Source of the DNA: Isochrysis galbana
Taxonomy: Eukaryota; Haptophyta; Isochrysidales; Isochrysidaceae
Length of the DNA stretch: 64,000 nucleotides
Reading direction: 5' to 3'
Assembly: GCA_018136815.1 (NCBI GenBank)
Contig: CM030940.1
Span: forward strand, 2,908,601-2,972,600
Below, piece after piece: positions 29,170 through 39,918 of this stretch (within the stretch, counting starts at the first letter, position 1; each line of letters starts with the position of its first letter). The notes under the pieces were generated by a model. It was not told the origin of the DNA and did not search any database. It was given only the letters and a program-made list of their open reading frames with translations. Both the position numbers and the translations under genes were made by a program.

Positions 29170-29695
29170 TGCAACTAAGTTTATACTTGGTTCGCACCCA
29201 TAGCGGGGCACGAGCCCCCCCCCCTCTCCACTCCTCCCCCGCCATGGGGGAGGAACCACCCACTCTCCTGGCATGCCTGATGGCTTGCGAGGAGCACATT
29301 GCCCTGCTGACCCATCCCTCTCCCCACAGGCATGCCTGACTCGCCCGCCCTGGCCTGTCGTGGCCAGCCAATCCCTCTGACCAACCCCTCCTCCCCCTGG
29401 GCCCCCCTCATCAGGACCCCCCAGCCAGCGCCAGTCGACTGGCAGGGGCTCGAGAGCCAGCGAGGGAGAGGCAGGAGGGGCCAGGGCCATGCCCCAGCCT
29501 CACCTGCCCCCTGAGCTGCGCTCCCAGGCCCCTGCTGGCCTCCTGGGGACCTGAAGAGGGGCCGCAGGCGCGCGCCATGGCCAGAGCCGCAGGGAAGAGA
29601 GGTGGAAGAGGGAAGAGGGAGGGGAGGGGGGAGTGGCAGCTCTCCCCTCCGGCGTTTACGTGTCTTCTCGCCCCGTTTGGGTAAGAGAAGACGGG
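29170..29695 (-). mobile_element. Retroposon element A/A2, 5'-truncated, at the end of the ankyrin gene
   Basis: Begins with the 3'-terminal CAACTAAGTTTATACTTGG at about 29172 and continues antisense through the CATGGGGGAGGAACCACCCA and CAGCGAGGGAGAGGCAGG blocks to about 29695. The distal part (GCCCCGTTTGGGTAAGAGAAG) resembles A2 at 53310-53330. It has the same orientation as, and interrupts, the ankyrin-repeat frame. Confidence 0.78.
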
Positions 29696-29699
29696 AAGA

Positions 29700-30221
29700 A
29701 TGTTGTTGCTGATGTGAGCACCATTCGCAAGGAGCACTTCGGTCACTTCTATGTGATTCATCTTACAGGCATGAAGTAGAGGAGTATATCCATCATCATC
29801 CATAGCCTCAATCATGGCACCAGCATTGAGGAGTTCAACAACAATATGAGCATGCCCTCGCTTGGCAGCCATGATAAGGGCCGTCTGCTTCTGGCAGAAG
29901 CTTCTGGGTAGCAGCTCCAACCTGGTTGACAAACGTCACCAATGCAGATGCACTCTTCTGACGATCCTTGAACAACTCCAATGTATTCTTTACGCACCAG
30001 AAATGCCCGCGAGAGGATGCCTCCATCAGTGAAGTGGTCTGATGGTAATCATCTACATACATGAAGTCGATGTCCTCACCCAAGTCCTCTATAGGTGGGA
30101 ATTGATTCGTAGTGCAATACTCCCACAGAAGCTTCCCGTTGCGACGTGCAGACAGGTGAGGTGACACTTGACGGGGCTCTTCGTCTGGTTCCTTAGGACG
30201 CTTCAGAGAAGAGGAGGCCAT
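29700..30221 (-). pseudogene. Ankyrin-repeat protein gene, truncated by a retroposon
   Basis: From the ATG at 30221 (MASSSLKRPKEPDEEP) the minus strand encodes an N-terminal segment and three ankyrin-like units: TTSLMEASSRGHFWCVKNTL, then QTALIMAAKRGHAHIVVELL, then GYTPLLHACKMNHIEVTEVL with LLANGAH. Units 1 and 2 are in different frames. Removing 29891-29921, a 31-nt stretch that starts GT and ends AG, joins them in frame (FVNQ/KQTALIM). This is either an extremely short intron or a small disruptive insertion. After unit 3 the frame runs straight into element A at about 29695, so the C-terminus is lost. The gene is probably dead, though the N-terminal part reads cleanly. Confidence 0.7.
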
Positions 30222-30339
30222 CGCGATTCTGGTACGCGGGGAGGGCGACAGGGGAGAGGAGGGCTATGAAGGGAGAGGGGGGGGGGGGCTGGTAGGCAAC
30301 GCGGGGTGGGTGGGCGGCAGGGGGGCGGGAGCGGCGGGG

Positions 30340-30436
30340 CGGACTGCAGGGAACTGCTCAACTGCAGGCAACTGCTCAATTGCAGGGAACTGCTCAACTG
30401 CAGGGAACTGCTCTCAACTGCAGGGCAACTGCTCAC
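30340..30436. repeat. Short tandem repeat, unit about 18-20 bp
   Basis: Five imperfect copies of CTGCAGGGAACTGCTCAA, about 120-215 bp upstream of the ankyrin gene start. G-rich patches lie at 30265-30330. GTGCTCTTTGGTGTG occurs twice at about 30499 and 30529. 30440-30950 shows no gene. Confidence 0.75.
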
Positions 30437-30952
30437 CCTTCCTCGTCTCCTCCATATAGACGTGTGACGAAACTTGTTGTCTGCTTTTACGCGGTCGGTG
30501 CTCTTTGGTGTGGACATACACTCATCAGTGCTCTTTGGTGTGAGATGTGAGACGTGGATCGTGACTTCAACGAGATATCGACCCTGTCCCAAATCGAGTG
30601 AATGGAGTCAGACCACGTGTGGGTGTCAACATGTGAAGTGTCAAGTTGAGTCAAGTAACCTCCAGGTGACAATGAAAGGTATAAGCAGGGATGGGGACAA
30701 TTGAACGCTTTTGGTCTCGGCTCGTCGGCATCATCGCCACCGATCACGTCATGAGAGCAAATTTCGGGCGATGCGGCTTCATCTTATGCATGAGACTGGT
30801 CCTCCATATTGATGGCAAGGCTCCAGCTCAATCTTGGTGTCCTCCAGGCTCCAAGGGGCCGCCAATACGCTAGGAATCAAAAATGGTCTCGAAGCACCTT
30901 TGCAGGTGCTTCCAGCCGCCTCTTAAGAGATACTTTACTACACAACGTTCCG

Positions 30953-30979
30953 GGGGGGGGGGGGGGGGGGGGGGGGGGG
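30953..30979. repeat. Poly-G tract of 27
   Basis: Uninterrupted run of 27 G about 490 bp upstream of the zinc-finger gene at 31469, the longest homopolymer in the window. It may be a G-quadruplex or an assembly-sensitive site. The following 31000-31460 is G+C-rich leader-like sequence with no recognised gene. Confidence 0.9.
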
Positions 30980-31468
30980 CGGGCGATTCTCCAAGTCCAA
31001 GAATAGCGTGCGTGACCCCCGTCGAGAGAGTGGCGCGGCCCCACGTGGGAGCGAGGAGAGGCGCCCCCGCAGCAGAGGGACAGGGACAGGGAGCGCTCCC
31101 CGCCCCCGCGCGTGGCGTATTTCCCTCCCAGGCACGCCACCCCGCCGCTTCCCGCGCCCACACGGTGCAGCACGGCGCGCGACGCGCGCTGTGAGCTGCG
31201 GTGTCACCACTCCACGCACCTCGCACGCGCCGCACGCACCTCCACGCGCGACGCGCCGCTCTGGCAGCAGGCTCCCTGCGCAGGCAAGCGAGTGGCGCCT
31301 AGTGTGCGACGGCAGCACCACGGGTTCTCTCGGCTCTCTCCGCCTACATCGGGCGTATCGGACAAGTACCTGAGTTGTCTGAACCACGTGACCCAGCCAT
31401 TACGTCGTGTCTGCTTCAAGTTCACCCTCGCTCCGCCTCATCTCGCTTCAGGACAGTGAGTCGACGTT

Positions 31469-32584
31469 ATGGCCACATTTGGTGGATTCTACACCAGGCA
31501 GGAACAAGAGGACGCCATGGCGGCGCGGATCGACAATCCAAACCGCGTTGGTTCGGGATTCATTAATCTTGGTCCCATGCAGCGACAGCCTCAGGCTGCA
31601 TCTGCAAACTGGCAAACAGGCTCTCTGCTTGCCGGCGGAAGTGGAAGAGTTGGCGCGCCGACACCACTTGGTGTATCAGATATCTGGAACAACACTCCAC
31701 AGCCTCCACCGCTTCCGCCACAGCAGCCAGCGCCCCCGATGGGGGCTCCGCCAGGTATCGCAGGCCGATATGGCGCATCCGACCAGACAAGCATGAATAT
31801 GGACTTCCAGCAACTCCACATTGGCTCTGCAGCTCCTTCAACTGCAATGCCAGGTCAATCCTTCCCCGGAGGACTTGGTGCCGGTCCTTACGGCATGGGA
31901 TTGGGCGATGTGCACGGAAATATGGTTCCGCAGCCTCCGCCCGCTGCTCAGGCACCGTCGCTCATGAATCTGCTTCACACGTCAGCGCCGACGCCAGCAT
32001 CGGCTGGCATTAACTCAGCTTTTGCTCTTGGAAATGGAAGTCAGCCAACATGTGGGCAGGTGTTTGGGGGTTCGCAGATGACGCAACCCCCGGTTTCAAT
32101 TCAGGGCAATGGCATACGTCCGACGCCCTTTCAGCAAGGGGCATTCGTACCGCCAGTGGTACAACCGCCTCCACGGCCCCCGACTGGGCCACCTCGTGTC
32201 CTGAGCACACCAGCAGACTATGCTGCAGCTGCGCAGACTTACAAGCCGCCTGTCCCTGCACGTAACTCGACCGTCGCGGCAGTCAGCGTCTCGCGTCAGC
32301 CAGAGGCTTCAAAGTCGCAGCCTTCTCAGCCTGTGAAAGAGGAGTGGGAATGTCCTCGTTGCACGTTTTTGAACAACATCGCCCTGCGAGAGTGCGAGAT
32401 GTGCGCCTTCGAGAGGGTCGGGAAAGAGGAATCCGCCCCTCGCTCGGAGGATGACGGGTGGCACACAGCCTCAAGCACTGTGAGGCGATCGGCACCAATC
32501 CCGTACAGCAATACTATGGCGGGTAAGTCGAAGGCGCAGAGCAAGAATGAGAAGCGGCGCGCCAAGAAGCGGGGCGAACACTAA
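31469..32584 (+). CDS. RanBP2-type zinc-finger protein, 371 aa
   Basis: Intron-free gene starting at MATFGGFYTRQEQED. Residues 1-290 are Pro/Gln/Gly/Ala-rich and probably disordered. Residues 293-312 form one RanBP2/NZF-type finger, WECPRCTFLNNIALRECEMC (W293, Cys295, Cys298, Cys309, Cys312). This domain binds ubiquitin or single-stranded RNA in different proteins; the TF dipeptide after the second Cys is typical of ubiquitin-binding NZF fingers, so ubiquitin binding is the likelier role, by inference. The C-terminus (KSKAQSKNEKRRAKKRGEH) is strongly basic and could be a nuclear localisation signal. The full protein matches no family that I recognise. Confidence 0.82.
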   Translation: MATFGGFYTRQEQEDAMAARIDNPNRVGSGFINLGPMQRQPQAASANWQTGSLLAGGSGRVGAPTPLGVSDIWNNTPQPPPLPPQQPAPPMGAPPGIAGRYGASDQTSMNMDFQQLHIGSAAPSTAMPGQSFPGGLGAGPYGMGLGDVHGNMVPQPPPAAQAPSLMNLLHTSAPTPASAGINSAFALGNGSQPTCGQVFGGSQMTQPPVSIQGNGIRPTPFQQGAFVPPVVQPPPRPPTGPPRVLSTPADYAAAAQTYKPPVPARNSTVAAVSVSRQPEASKSQPSQPVKEEWECPRCTFLNNIALRECEMCAFERVGKEESAPRSEDDGWHTASSTVRRSAPIPYSNTMAGKSKAQSKNEKRRAKKRGEH

Positions 32585-33989
32585 CATCGTGTGGGCGATC
32601 TCCAGCCTCAGTTGGCGCCGCTAAGGATGGGCTTGCGAGTTTACGGGCAAAGGGCCAAACTATTTGGCAAGTTGAGTTCTCCCTCTGGTCCCCATCGCCC
32701 TGTCACATTCCATTTCGTTCACCTGTTCCCCTCTTCGCGCTATTTACCCAAGGAGGCGTTGCTCCGGCATGCGATGCTCTTTCCGAGCTTGGCCTCGGAC
32801 ATGCATCTCAGCGAAATATGCTGTGCGGTCCTTTTCAATTTCCATGAGGAGCATGCTGAAAACTTGCGCTGCAAGGTGGAGATGGATCTGTGTGCGTATG
32901 CGTGGACTTTACTGGCTGGTTGTATCACAAACGTCTCTCAAAAAGTCGCGAGCAGGGAAGTTCTGCTATCCACGTGACGATGCTAGCAAAGAAAGGTTTT
33001 GTCTACGAAACAAAACTCGGATATATGCATCATGCGCAAGCGCTGACATTGACATTGACTATGTAGATCCGCATTGGTGTTGGGGCAGTCTAGGAGACCG
33101 GCATGGGGGGGTCTTACGTCTTAAACTTTTTCTTGCTGATTGCTGATTGCTGAAAGTGTGGAAACAGCTACAGCTACCCTCTACCCTCACTAACTATATA
33201 ACTATAAGATCTAACACTAACAAACGAGCCTCAGCCGGAGATCATAAACCACATTTTATGATCTCGGAACGGGCGCAAAATGCACAATGGCATCGACAAT
33301 GTCAAGAAGTGGGAAACACCGTCCATTCGCCTATCTGGGTACTAGAAATAGAAAGCACAGGCTGCAAGACTTCAATCTTCAATCAACTACAGCAAGCCCA
33401 GGCCGACACAACCACCTACAACCGACTTACTACCGCCGCCATGCTAGATGCTAGCTAGCTACGTTCTACGTTCCCGCTGCGCCGGAGCCGCCGCACACCA
33501 CCACGAAAGCGAACGCGCTGGGGCAGTAAGAGCGTGCGGAGCGCCGGCGCTTCTCCGATCCTTGCTCGCGGCTGCCGCGTCGCTCCTCACGCGCAGCCAG
33601 CCGAGCCGCACGCGTCCTCGCCCGCTTTGCCCGATCATTCTCGGCTTGCTCTCCTCGGCGTAGCGCGATTTCCACTTCCTGAGAGCGGATCATCGCACCG
33701 AAGTCGGAGCTATCCTCATCGCTACAATGGCAGATAGCAGCAGGCCCACCGCCGCCACAGATCCCGCCGCCGCGACCGCTCCTGCCGCCGCGTCAGCTCC
33801 CGCCGCCACTCCCGTCGCCGCTGCGGCGACCGCTGCCGCGACCTCTATTACTCTATTATGACCGCCGCCGCGACCCGCGGCGCTGTGCCCGTCGCCGCCG
33901 CAACCCGCTACGCCGCGAGCGGCGTTGGGCCTGCTCGGGCAAAGCGGGCGAGGACAATATCGCTCCCCTCTTCCTCGTTGTCACTGCTA
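32585..33989. other. Intergenic, no clear gene
   Basis: Open frames at 32591-32977 and 33147-33458 (+) have no recognised motif. A short Ala/Pro-rich frame starts at 33727 (MADSSRPTAATDPAAATAPA) and stops after 44 codons. It resembles the start of a transposon or low-complexity ORF but cannot be assigned. Confidence 0.35.
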
Positions 33990-34490
33990 TCATTGCCGTC
34001 GTTGCTGACCGCGCCGCCTGATAGCAGGGGGCTGCACCATCAGCTCCGGCTTCTCGGCAGCCACGTACGAACAGAAGAGGGCGTCACGCCCGTGCTTCGT
34101 GATCTTCGGCGCGTGAGCTGAGCTCGTCTCCGACACGTCCACTGCCACGGGAAGGAAGTCTTTCAGAGCCTCAATGGACTTGAACACCAATGCCAATGGA
34201 CGACGATGTCGATCGTGGCCTCCGATGCAGACCTTGAAGGCAACAGTCTGCGTGGGCCATGCATGCGCCTTTGCCCTATGGGTGAACCAAGCCACCTCGA
34301 CGGTATTATTGGCGGCAATGCCAGCCGTGACGTCAGCCAACGTGGCGAGGCTGACTTGCAGCTCACCTTCGCCGGCGTAGGTCAGAGGGATCCAGAATAG
34401 CGCGCCCTCCTCGCCAATGTGGTCCTGTATATATGTCTCGCCCGCCTCCCTCAGCTTGGCCAAGGCTGCCTCATTGCCGGTGCACCGCAA
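33990..34490 (-). other. Unassigned protein-like open frame without a start codon
   Basis: An open frame of about 166 codons, bounded upstream by TAG and beginning with TTG, so no ATG precedes the protein-like part. It reads AALAKLREAGETYIQDHIGE, then LFWIPLTYAGEGELQVSLAT and VAFKVCIGGHDRHRRPLALV, which has the texture of a real folded protein. The C-terminus is basic (IRRRGQQRRQ). I do not recognise it. It could be an internal exon, a transposon-domain fragment or a decayed gene. Confidence 0.3.
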
Positions 34491-34779
34491 GTGCCTCTAC
34501 GCGCCGGACGAGGACGGGCCTCGCGAAGAGACTTGGCAAGGCGAGGCGTGGATTTCGGCGTTGGCGGCCTACTTCCTACTTGCGCATCCAAGTCTTACAT
34601 CTCGACAGCCGCCTCCTCACGGGAACGGACATGGACGCGGGCTGAGGCTCTTTTGGCATGAAACGCCGGTGAGACCGCCGACCGGTGTCCCCGGACCATT
34701 TAGTCCAAACACCAGCGACAAGGGTGGGCTGACCACACCGCCGTGCTCTCGCTGGAGCGCGGCGAAGGTCGGCCTGTCA

Positions 34780-34925
34780 GGCGGGGCGGTCGCCATCGCT
34801 CTGCCTCGGATTCGGATTCGAGCGGGGCAGAGACGAAGGGAAATCTTCCCCCGGTCCCACGATATAAAAATTTGGACCTCCGGCCTCCGGATCAGCAAGA
34901 GTTTTTTTTAACCCAGCCTCCCCCA
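34780..34925 (+). repeat. Dispersed repeat family F, copy 1
   Basis: CATCGCTCTGCCTCGGATTC...GGGAAATCTTCCCCCGGTCC...AGAGTTTTTTTTAACCCAGC...CCCCCACCTCTAG matches 51405-51570. A short TG repeat follows at 34932-34949. Function unknown. Confidence 0.7.
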
Positions 34926-35063
34926 CCTCTAGTGTGTGTGTGTGTGTGCTGGTGAGCATGAGGTACTCGCTATTAGCATTTTTTGTAGAATGATAGGGTA
35001 GAGGTATTATAATACGGTATTAAGTGATAAAAGTAAATGAGCGAGCAGCAGAGATGGCTTACT

Positions 35064-37392
35064 TCATTCCGGGGTGTTGCTCACAAACTTCGTGCCATCC
35101 TTGGCGTGCTTCAGCAAAAGCTCGGGAGGTTCGAAATGCGGCCCATGCTCTTCCTCGAGCGCCCGGAGCTTTTGAACGACTACATCCGCACCTAGACGAT
35201 CAGTGTACATGAAGGGTCCACCGCGGAATGGAGGGAAGCCGATGCCCATGACCGCAGCCACGTCGCCATCGCGCGATGTGCGGATAACTCCCGATTGAAG
35301 GCAGTGGATAGCCTCGACAATGAATCGCAACATCATTCGTTCAACCATGGCCTCGCTTGAGAGACTCGAGGAATCCTTCGAGGGGTGGCGAAACTCTTTC
35401 AGAATGGCGAGCGCTTCCTTGTGGATTGGCTTTTCCTTCGCCTTGGGGTCCGAGTAGTCGAAGAAGCCTTTCCCAGTCTTCCGTCCGAGCAAGCCGTTCT
35501 CGACAAACTTGTCGAGCATGCGCAGATCGGCGCCCTCCATCCGCACACCGAGGTAGCCCTTCGCAGGGTCACCAACCAAGTTGTTGACGACATGGCGAGA
35601 CACGTCAATACCCACCTCGTCGCACAGAGTCACACCACCGACAGGCATTCCAAAGTCCAGCAGGGCTTTGTTGATCTTGAGCGGATCTGCGCCTTGCTGC
35701 TGCAGGGCCATCGCCTCAACTAAGAATGGACCGAGGCACCGATTGACGTAAAAGCCAGGCACATCCTTGACTGCGATCACAGTTTTGCCCTGCTGGATAC
35801 CAACGTCGACAGCCGCAGCCGCCACGTGCGGTGCCGTCTTATCGTGCGTGATCACTTCGAGCAATGGCATCTTTGGTACCGGCGAGAAGTAGTGCATGCC
35901 CACAATATTCTCCGGACGCTGCGCCACTGAGGCGATCTCTCCTATCGGGAGGGTAGAAGTGTTGGAGGCGATGATACAATGCTGTGGCACAATGGCCTCC
36001 ATCTCCCGAACGACCTTGTGCTTTACACTCATTTCTTCGAACACGGCCTCAATGACCATATCGGCCTGACTGAAGTGCTTCTTCCAGGAGGGCGTTTCAT
36101 CAGTTAGACCCACGCAACGCGAAAGCTGCGAATCGTGCTGGTAAGTGGTGAGGCGCTTTTTCTTTAACTTGCCACCGATTGACTTGGCGATCATCCCCTC
36201 TCCTCGAGAGAGGCCCATTTGATCCTTATCTTTGAGCAGCACACGTAGGCCTTTGGCGATGGACACCTCTGCGATACCCGCGCCCATGAGCCCCGCGCCG
36301 AGGATTCCGATGGTCTCAACTTTCTGCTTGGGCTCGCCAAAGGGGTTCTTCTTGGCAGCTGTTGCACCAAAAAATATGCCCCGCAAAGCAGCTGACTCAG
36401 GCGTCGCGGCAAGCTTGCCGAATAACTCGCGCTCAAGTTTCGATCCAACGGCGTGTCCACTCTCAAGACCGGCCTTGGCGCACTCGAGAATGGCGGGTGG
36501 AGCAGGGTACTTGCCTTTGGTTTGCTTCTTCATGGCCTTTGTGGCTTGATCAAACAGAACCTTTCGGCCCATTGGCGTCTTCTCAAGGAACCAATCCATC
36601 CAGCCTAAATTGCGCTTGCGAGGCTTAATCTTGCCATTCGCGGCGTCTATCGCTGTTGCGATAGCGGAACGTTCTAGTGCATTCGGATCTACTACCGAGT
36701 CCACAAGCCCCATCTTCTTGGCCTTGTCGGATTTGACCTGCTTGCCCGTGAGCATCATCTGGATTGCTGTCTGTGCGCCAACCAGTTTTGGGAGACGCTG
36801 TGTGCCTCCAGCGCCAGGAAGCAGGCCAAGCATTACCTGCGAGGGCAGGGAATCATCAGAAGTCAGTCCAATCATGCACGGATTACGGTGAAAATAAGAG
36901 CTTCGCAGCGCACACCTCAGGTAGCCCGAGGATGGTCTTGTTGGACGAGGTGGCGACGCGATGAGCGCAAGCAAGGGCAATCTCGAGGCCTCCTCCTAGA
37001 CACGGACCATCAATAGCTGCGACCCAAGGCTTGCTTGCTTGCATGTCTGAGAGCATGTCGAGCGCAGCTTGGCCCATCCCGGACGCCTGAGCGAGCACAT
37101 CTGGCGGCGCATCTCCAAGGGCAGCAATCTGCTTGATGTCGGCGCCCGCGACGAAGGAGCCAGGCTTGGACGACATGAGGACGACAGCACGGACCTTAGG
37201 GTCATTGTGGATCTTGCTTGACACGTCCTCGAACTCCTTGAGCAACTCTTTCGACATTGTGTTCTGCTTCGCGCCAGGGCAGTTGATCTTGACGATGGCA
37301 ATACCCTCTGGATTGACATCCATCGAGAGGCTAGAGGCAAGGCGTCTGCCGCGCGTAGTGAGGCTGGCCAATGGCCGAGCGAGACGGAGCAT
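35064..37392 (-). CDS. HADHA: Trifunctional enzyme alpha subunit (enoyl-CoA hydratase / 3-hydroxyacyl-CoA dehydrogenase), mitochondrial
   Basis: Catalyses the hydration and NAD-dependent oxidation steps of long-chain fatty-acid beta-oxidation, in the mitochondrial trifunctional protein. Exons 37392-36916 and 36836-35064 join in frame (GLPE/VMLGLLPGAGG) across a 79-bp GT-AG intron to give about 749 residues, close to the family's usual length. The N-terminus (MLRLARPLASLTTRGRRLAS) is a typical presequence and supports this start. Hydratase motifs: GSFVAGADIK, GPCLGGGLEIALACAHRVA and LLPGAGGTQRLPKLVG. Dehydrogenase: GILGAGLMGAGIAEVS (NAD fold), SNTSTLPIGEIA, MHYFSPVPKMPLLEVI and PGFYVNRCLGPF, then the C-terminal HAD domain (GMPVGGVTLCDEVGIDVSRH). 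A beta subunit is not in the window. Multiple G runs lie just upstream (37478-37612). Confidence 0.96.
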
Positions 37393-37867
37393 GGAGCTCG
37401 CCCAGGTATTGAGGGGGTAGAAGAATGGGGAGCGAGGGGCAAGGGGCGGTGCGGTCTCGCTCGGGCCCGTCCTCAAGAACGAGCCAGGTGGGGGGGGTGG
37501 GGAGGGGAGGGGGAAGGGGGGCGGGGGGGGGGGGGGGGGGAGGGGGCGGGGGGACAGCGGGCGGTCTCGGCGGGGGGGGAGGGGGGGGGGGGGGGAGCTG
37601 TGCTGCAAGCTTTTGACGAAGCCCGCGCGCCGCTTGATGACTATCTCGATCACTCGACACAGATCATATTGTAGAGTAATACATAGGAGTCTCCCAGGAT
37701 CCCCTTCCCACACGCCCAACCCAGTCACTGCCTGCACTCTAAATAAAGAGAGCATTGCGGGGCGCGGGTGGACGAACCATGCGTTCTTCAGGTGTCAGGT
37801 GGTTCTAAATAAAGGTTATACACTGGACTGGCGCTGGGCGAGAGCCGGCGGGTGGCGGCCGCGCTGC

Positions 37868-38297
37868 CAAGTTGTTCCGTCATACCGTCATATGACACTT
37901 GCCATGGAACTGAGTATGATATCATACATCTAATATCATATGATACTCACTCCAAACATCTACACTTATAAACCCGCCATTATGATAAAAATCTGCTTAC
38001 ACAGCAGCACCCCTGGAGCGTCTCCACATGGCGCCGCCCCCACTCCACGGCGGTGTGACACTCGTCATCGCCGTCGTCGCCGCCGCCATCGTTGCTGCAC
38101 ATCAGGTTGGCGGTTGGCGGCCATTGGGGGGGGGGGGGCTCGGAGCTGGGAGCGCCGGTATTTCCCGCGCCTGAACTTGTACTAGTAAAACAAGTTGAAT
38201 TGTAGGCTCTAGTCTTGTCATATGACACTCAGTATCAGGTCTAGAGCAACTAATACTGAGATATCATATATGATATCATATATGACAGAACAACTTG
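37868..38297. mobile_element. TIR transposon (MITE), 430 bp, with perfect 10-bp TSD
   Basis: The ends are CAAGTTGTTC(C/T)GTCATA inverted repeats at 37868 and 38297. They are flanked by an exact 10-bp duplication, GCCGCGCTGC, at 37858-37867 and 38298-38307. The subterminal parts carry unusual overlapping palindromes (TATGATATCATA, ATATCATATGATA, ATATCATATATGATAT). There is no coding capacity. A TSD of 9-11 bp suggests a Mutator-like element, but the short TIR is not diagnostic. Confidence 0.9.
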
Positions 38298-38458
38298 GCC
38301 GCGCTGCCCGTCCGCACCTGCCTGCCTCCCGCCTCTGCGGGCCTCCGCTCCATGTATGGGGCATGGGAGTTCGGTGATGCGGCGTGGTGGGGTGGAGGCG
38401 TGGAGGCCCAGGGAGTGGCTGGGTGTGATGGTGATGGCACGACGGACAATGTACAATG

Positions 38459-38580
38459 TCTAACGTCCGCCGCCGGAGGCCGGAGAGCCCAACTTCGAAC
38501 CGAGCCCGGGCGCGCTAAGAGACCGTTCTCGTTCATCAACCCGGTGTCTGGCCCGCGCCAGCAAGCTGTCGAACATGCGA
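38459..38580 (+). repeat. Dispersed repeat family E, copy 1
   Basis: AACGTCCGCCGCCGGAGGCC...CCCAACTTCGAACCGAGCCC...GTTCTCGTTCATCAACCCGG matches 50692-50822 closely and is distantly related to family B (shared CCCAACTTCGAA...GGGCGCGC). No gene is recognised between here and 38990. Confidence 0.75.
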
Positions 38581-38991
38581 TGACTACAGGCTCGTAGGCA
38601 GAGGGCCGTTCGATCGAGCCGGCAGCTGACGCGGTCGTGTAAGGTTCGTTGATTCGTTGCTGGCGGGAAGATGTCTGAAAGGTCATAGTAAGAATCGGGT
38701 CTGACAGTGTTTGCCATCGAGCGCTATGAGCGATGAGGTAGACTTACGGTCGGAGGGTTGCGACGCGTGGCGTCGGCGAGTAGGGACGAGGCTAGCTAGC
38801 GAGCTAGTGGGAGAGAGAGAGGATGAGAATGAGAGCTTCTTGGGTCCACGGTAGACACGGGGGACTACAACACACGACCACAAAAAGCCTAAGGGTACGG
38901 ACGTACGGAACCACACAAACTAAACCAAACAGGGCGAAAGCTAACCACACCAGGACGGACGGCCATGCGTCGGCACCAGGACAATTCTGTT

Positions 38992-39722
38992 GTATCCAGG
39001 CTCTTTGGGCAAGAATGTTTCGGCCTGAGTACGAGCCTTCCTCGTTATCCACCGTCTTCTAGGTTCGTCGTGGTCGCTCCAGGCGAGTTGATTTGGATTC
39101 CCCCTGGGCTCAAGTTCGGGTTCGCCGATTTTCGTCTCGAAAATCGAAGGAATTGAGTTTTATTTTTACCTGGAATTAACTTGTTGAGGGTGGAACCAAC
39201 TTGTTCACGACTTGTTCAGGCGGGAACCAACTTGTTCGGTGAGTGGAGCCAACTTGTTCAGTGGTTAAAGTCAACTTGTTGAGAGGTCAACATGTTGAGG
39301 GGTCAACTTGTTGAGAGGTCAACTTGTTGAGAGGTCAACATGTTGAGGGGTCAACTTGTTGAGGGGTCAACTTGTTGAGGGGTCAACTTGTTGAGGGGTC
39401 AACTTGTTGAGGGGTCAACTTGTTGAGGGGTCAACTTGTTGAGGGGTCAACTTGTTGAGGGGTCAACTTGTTGAGGGGTCAACTTGTTGAGGGGTCAACT
39501 TGTTGAGGGGTCAACTTGTTGAGAGGTCAACTTGTTGAGAGGTCAACATGTTGAGAGGTCAACATGTTGAGAGGTCAACATGTTGAGAGGTCAACTTGTT
39601 GAGAGGTCAACTTGTTGAGAGGTCAACTTGTTGAGAGGTCAACATGTTGAGAGGTCAACATGTTGAGAGGTGAACATGTTGAGAGGTCAACTTGTTGAGA
39701 TGTGAACTTGTTCAGGTTGTCT
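38992..39722 (+). mobile_element. Element C: unique head, 16-bp minisatellite, GTTCAGGTTGT end
   Basis: A unique head (38992-39180: CTAGGTTCGTCGTGGTCGCT...GGGTTCGCCGATTTTCGTCT...ATTTTTACCTGGAA) is shared with 57208-57400. It is followed by about 30 tandem copies of a 16-bp unit, AACTTGTTGAGGGGTC, with variants (GAGAGGTC; AACATGTTG, a perfect palindrome within CAACATGTTG). Both copies of the element end in GTTCAGGTTGT. The shared architecture at two loci, with different repeat sequence and length, implies that the minisatellite travels with a mobile unit. No TSD or TIR was identified. Confidence 0.8.
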
Positions 39723-39918
39723 GGCGGCGTGTTGTGTGTCGTGGTATCGCCTGTTGGCGACCTGCAGCCCCCTGAGTACCCCCAAGCCCCGAGTCTTCCG
39801 AGTCATCCTTTCGAGTCTACGAGTCCCTACGAGTCCCAATCAAGCGGTATCTGCTCGCCGCGCCCTTCCCTACATCCTCCGTCCCTCCGATTCGCGTTCC
39901 GTGCCACTTCCCCGTCCA

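Noticed and set aside
37440-37755. Pro-rich N-terminal extension of HADHA
   Set aside because: It is the translation of G/C homopolymers. The ATG at 37392 starts a good mitochondrial presequence.
39250-39715. Regular short repeats that might suggest a CRISPR array
   Set aside because: Units are 16 bp, directly abutting, without unique spacers, in a eukaryotic context and attached to a dispersed element. It is a minisatellite.
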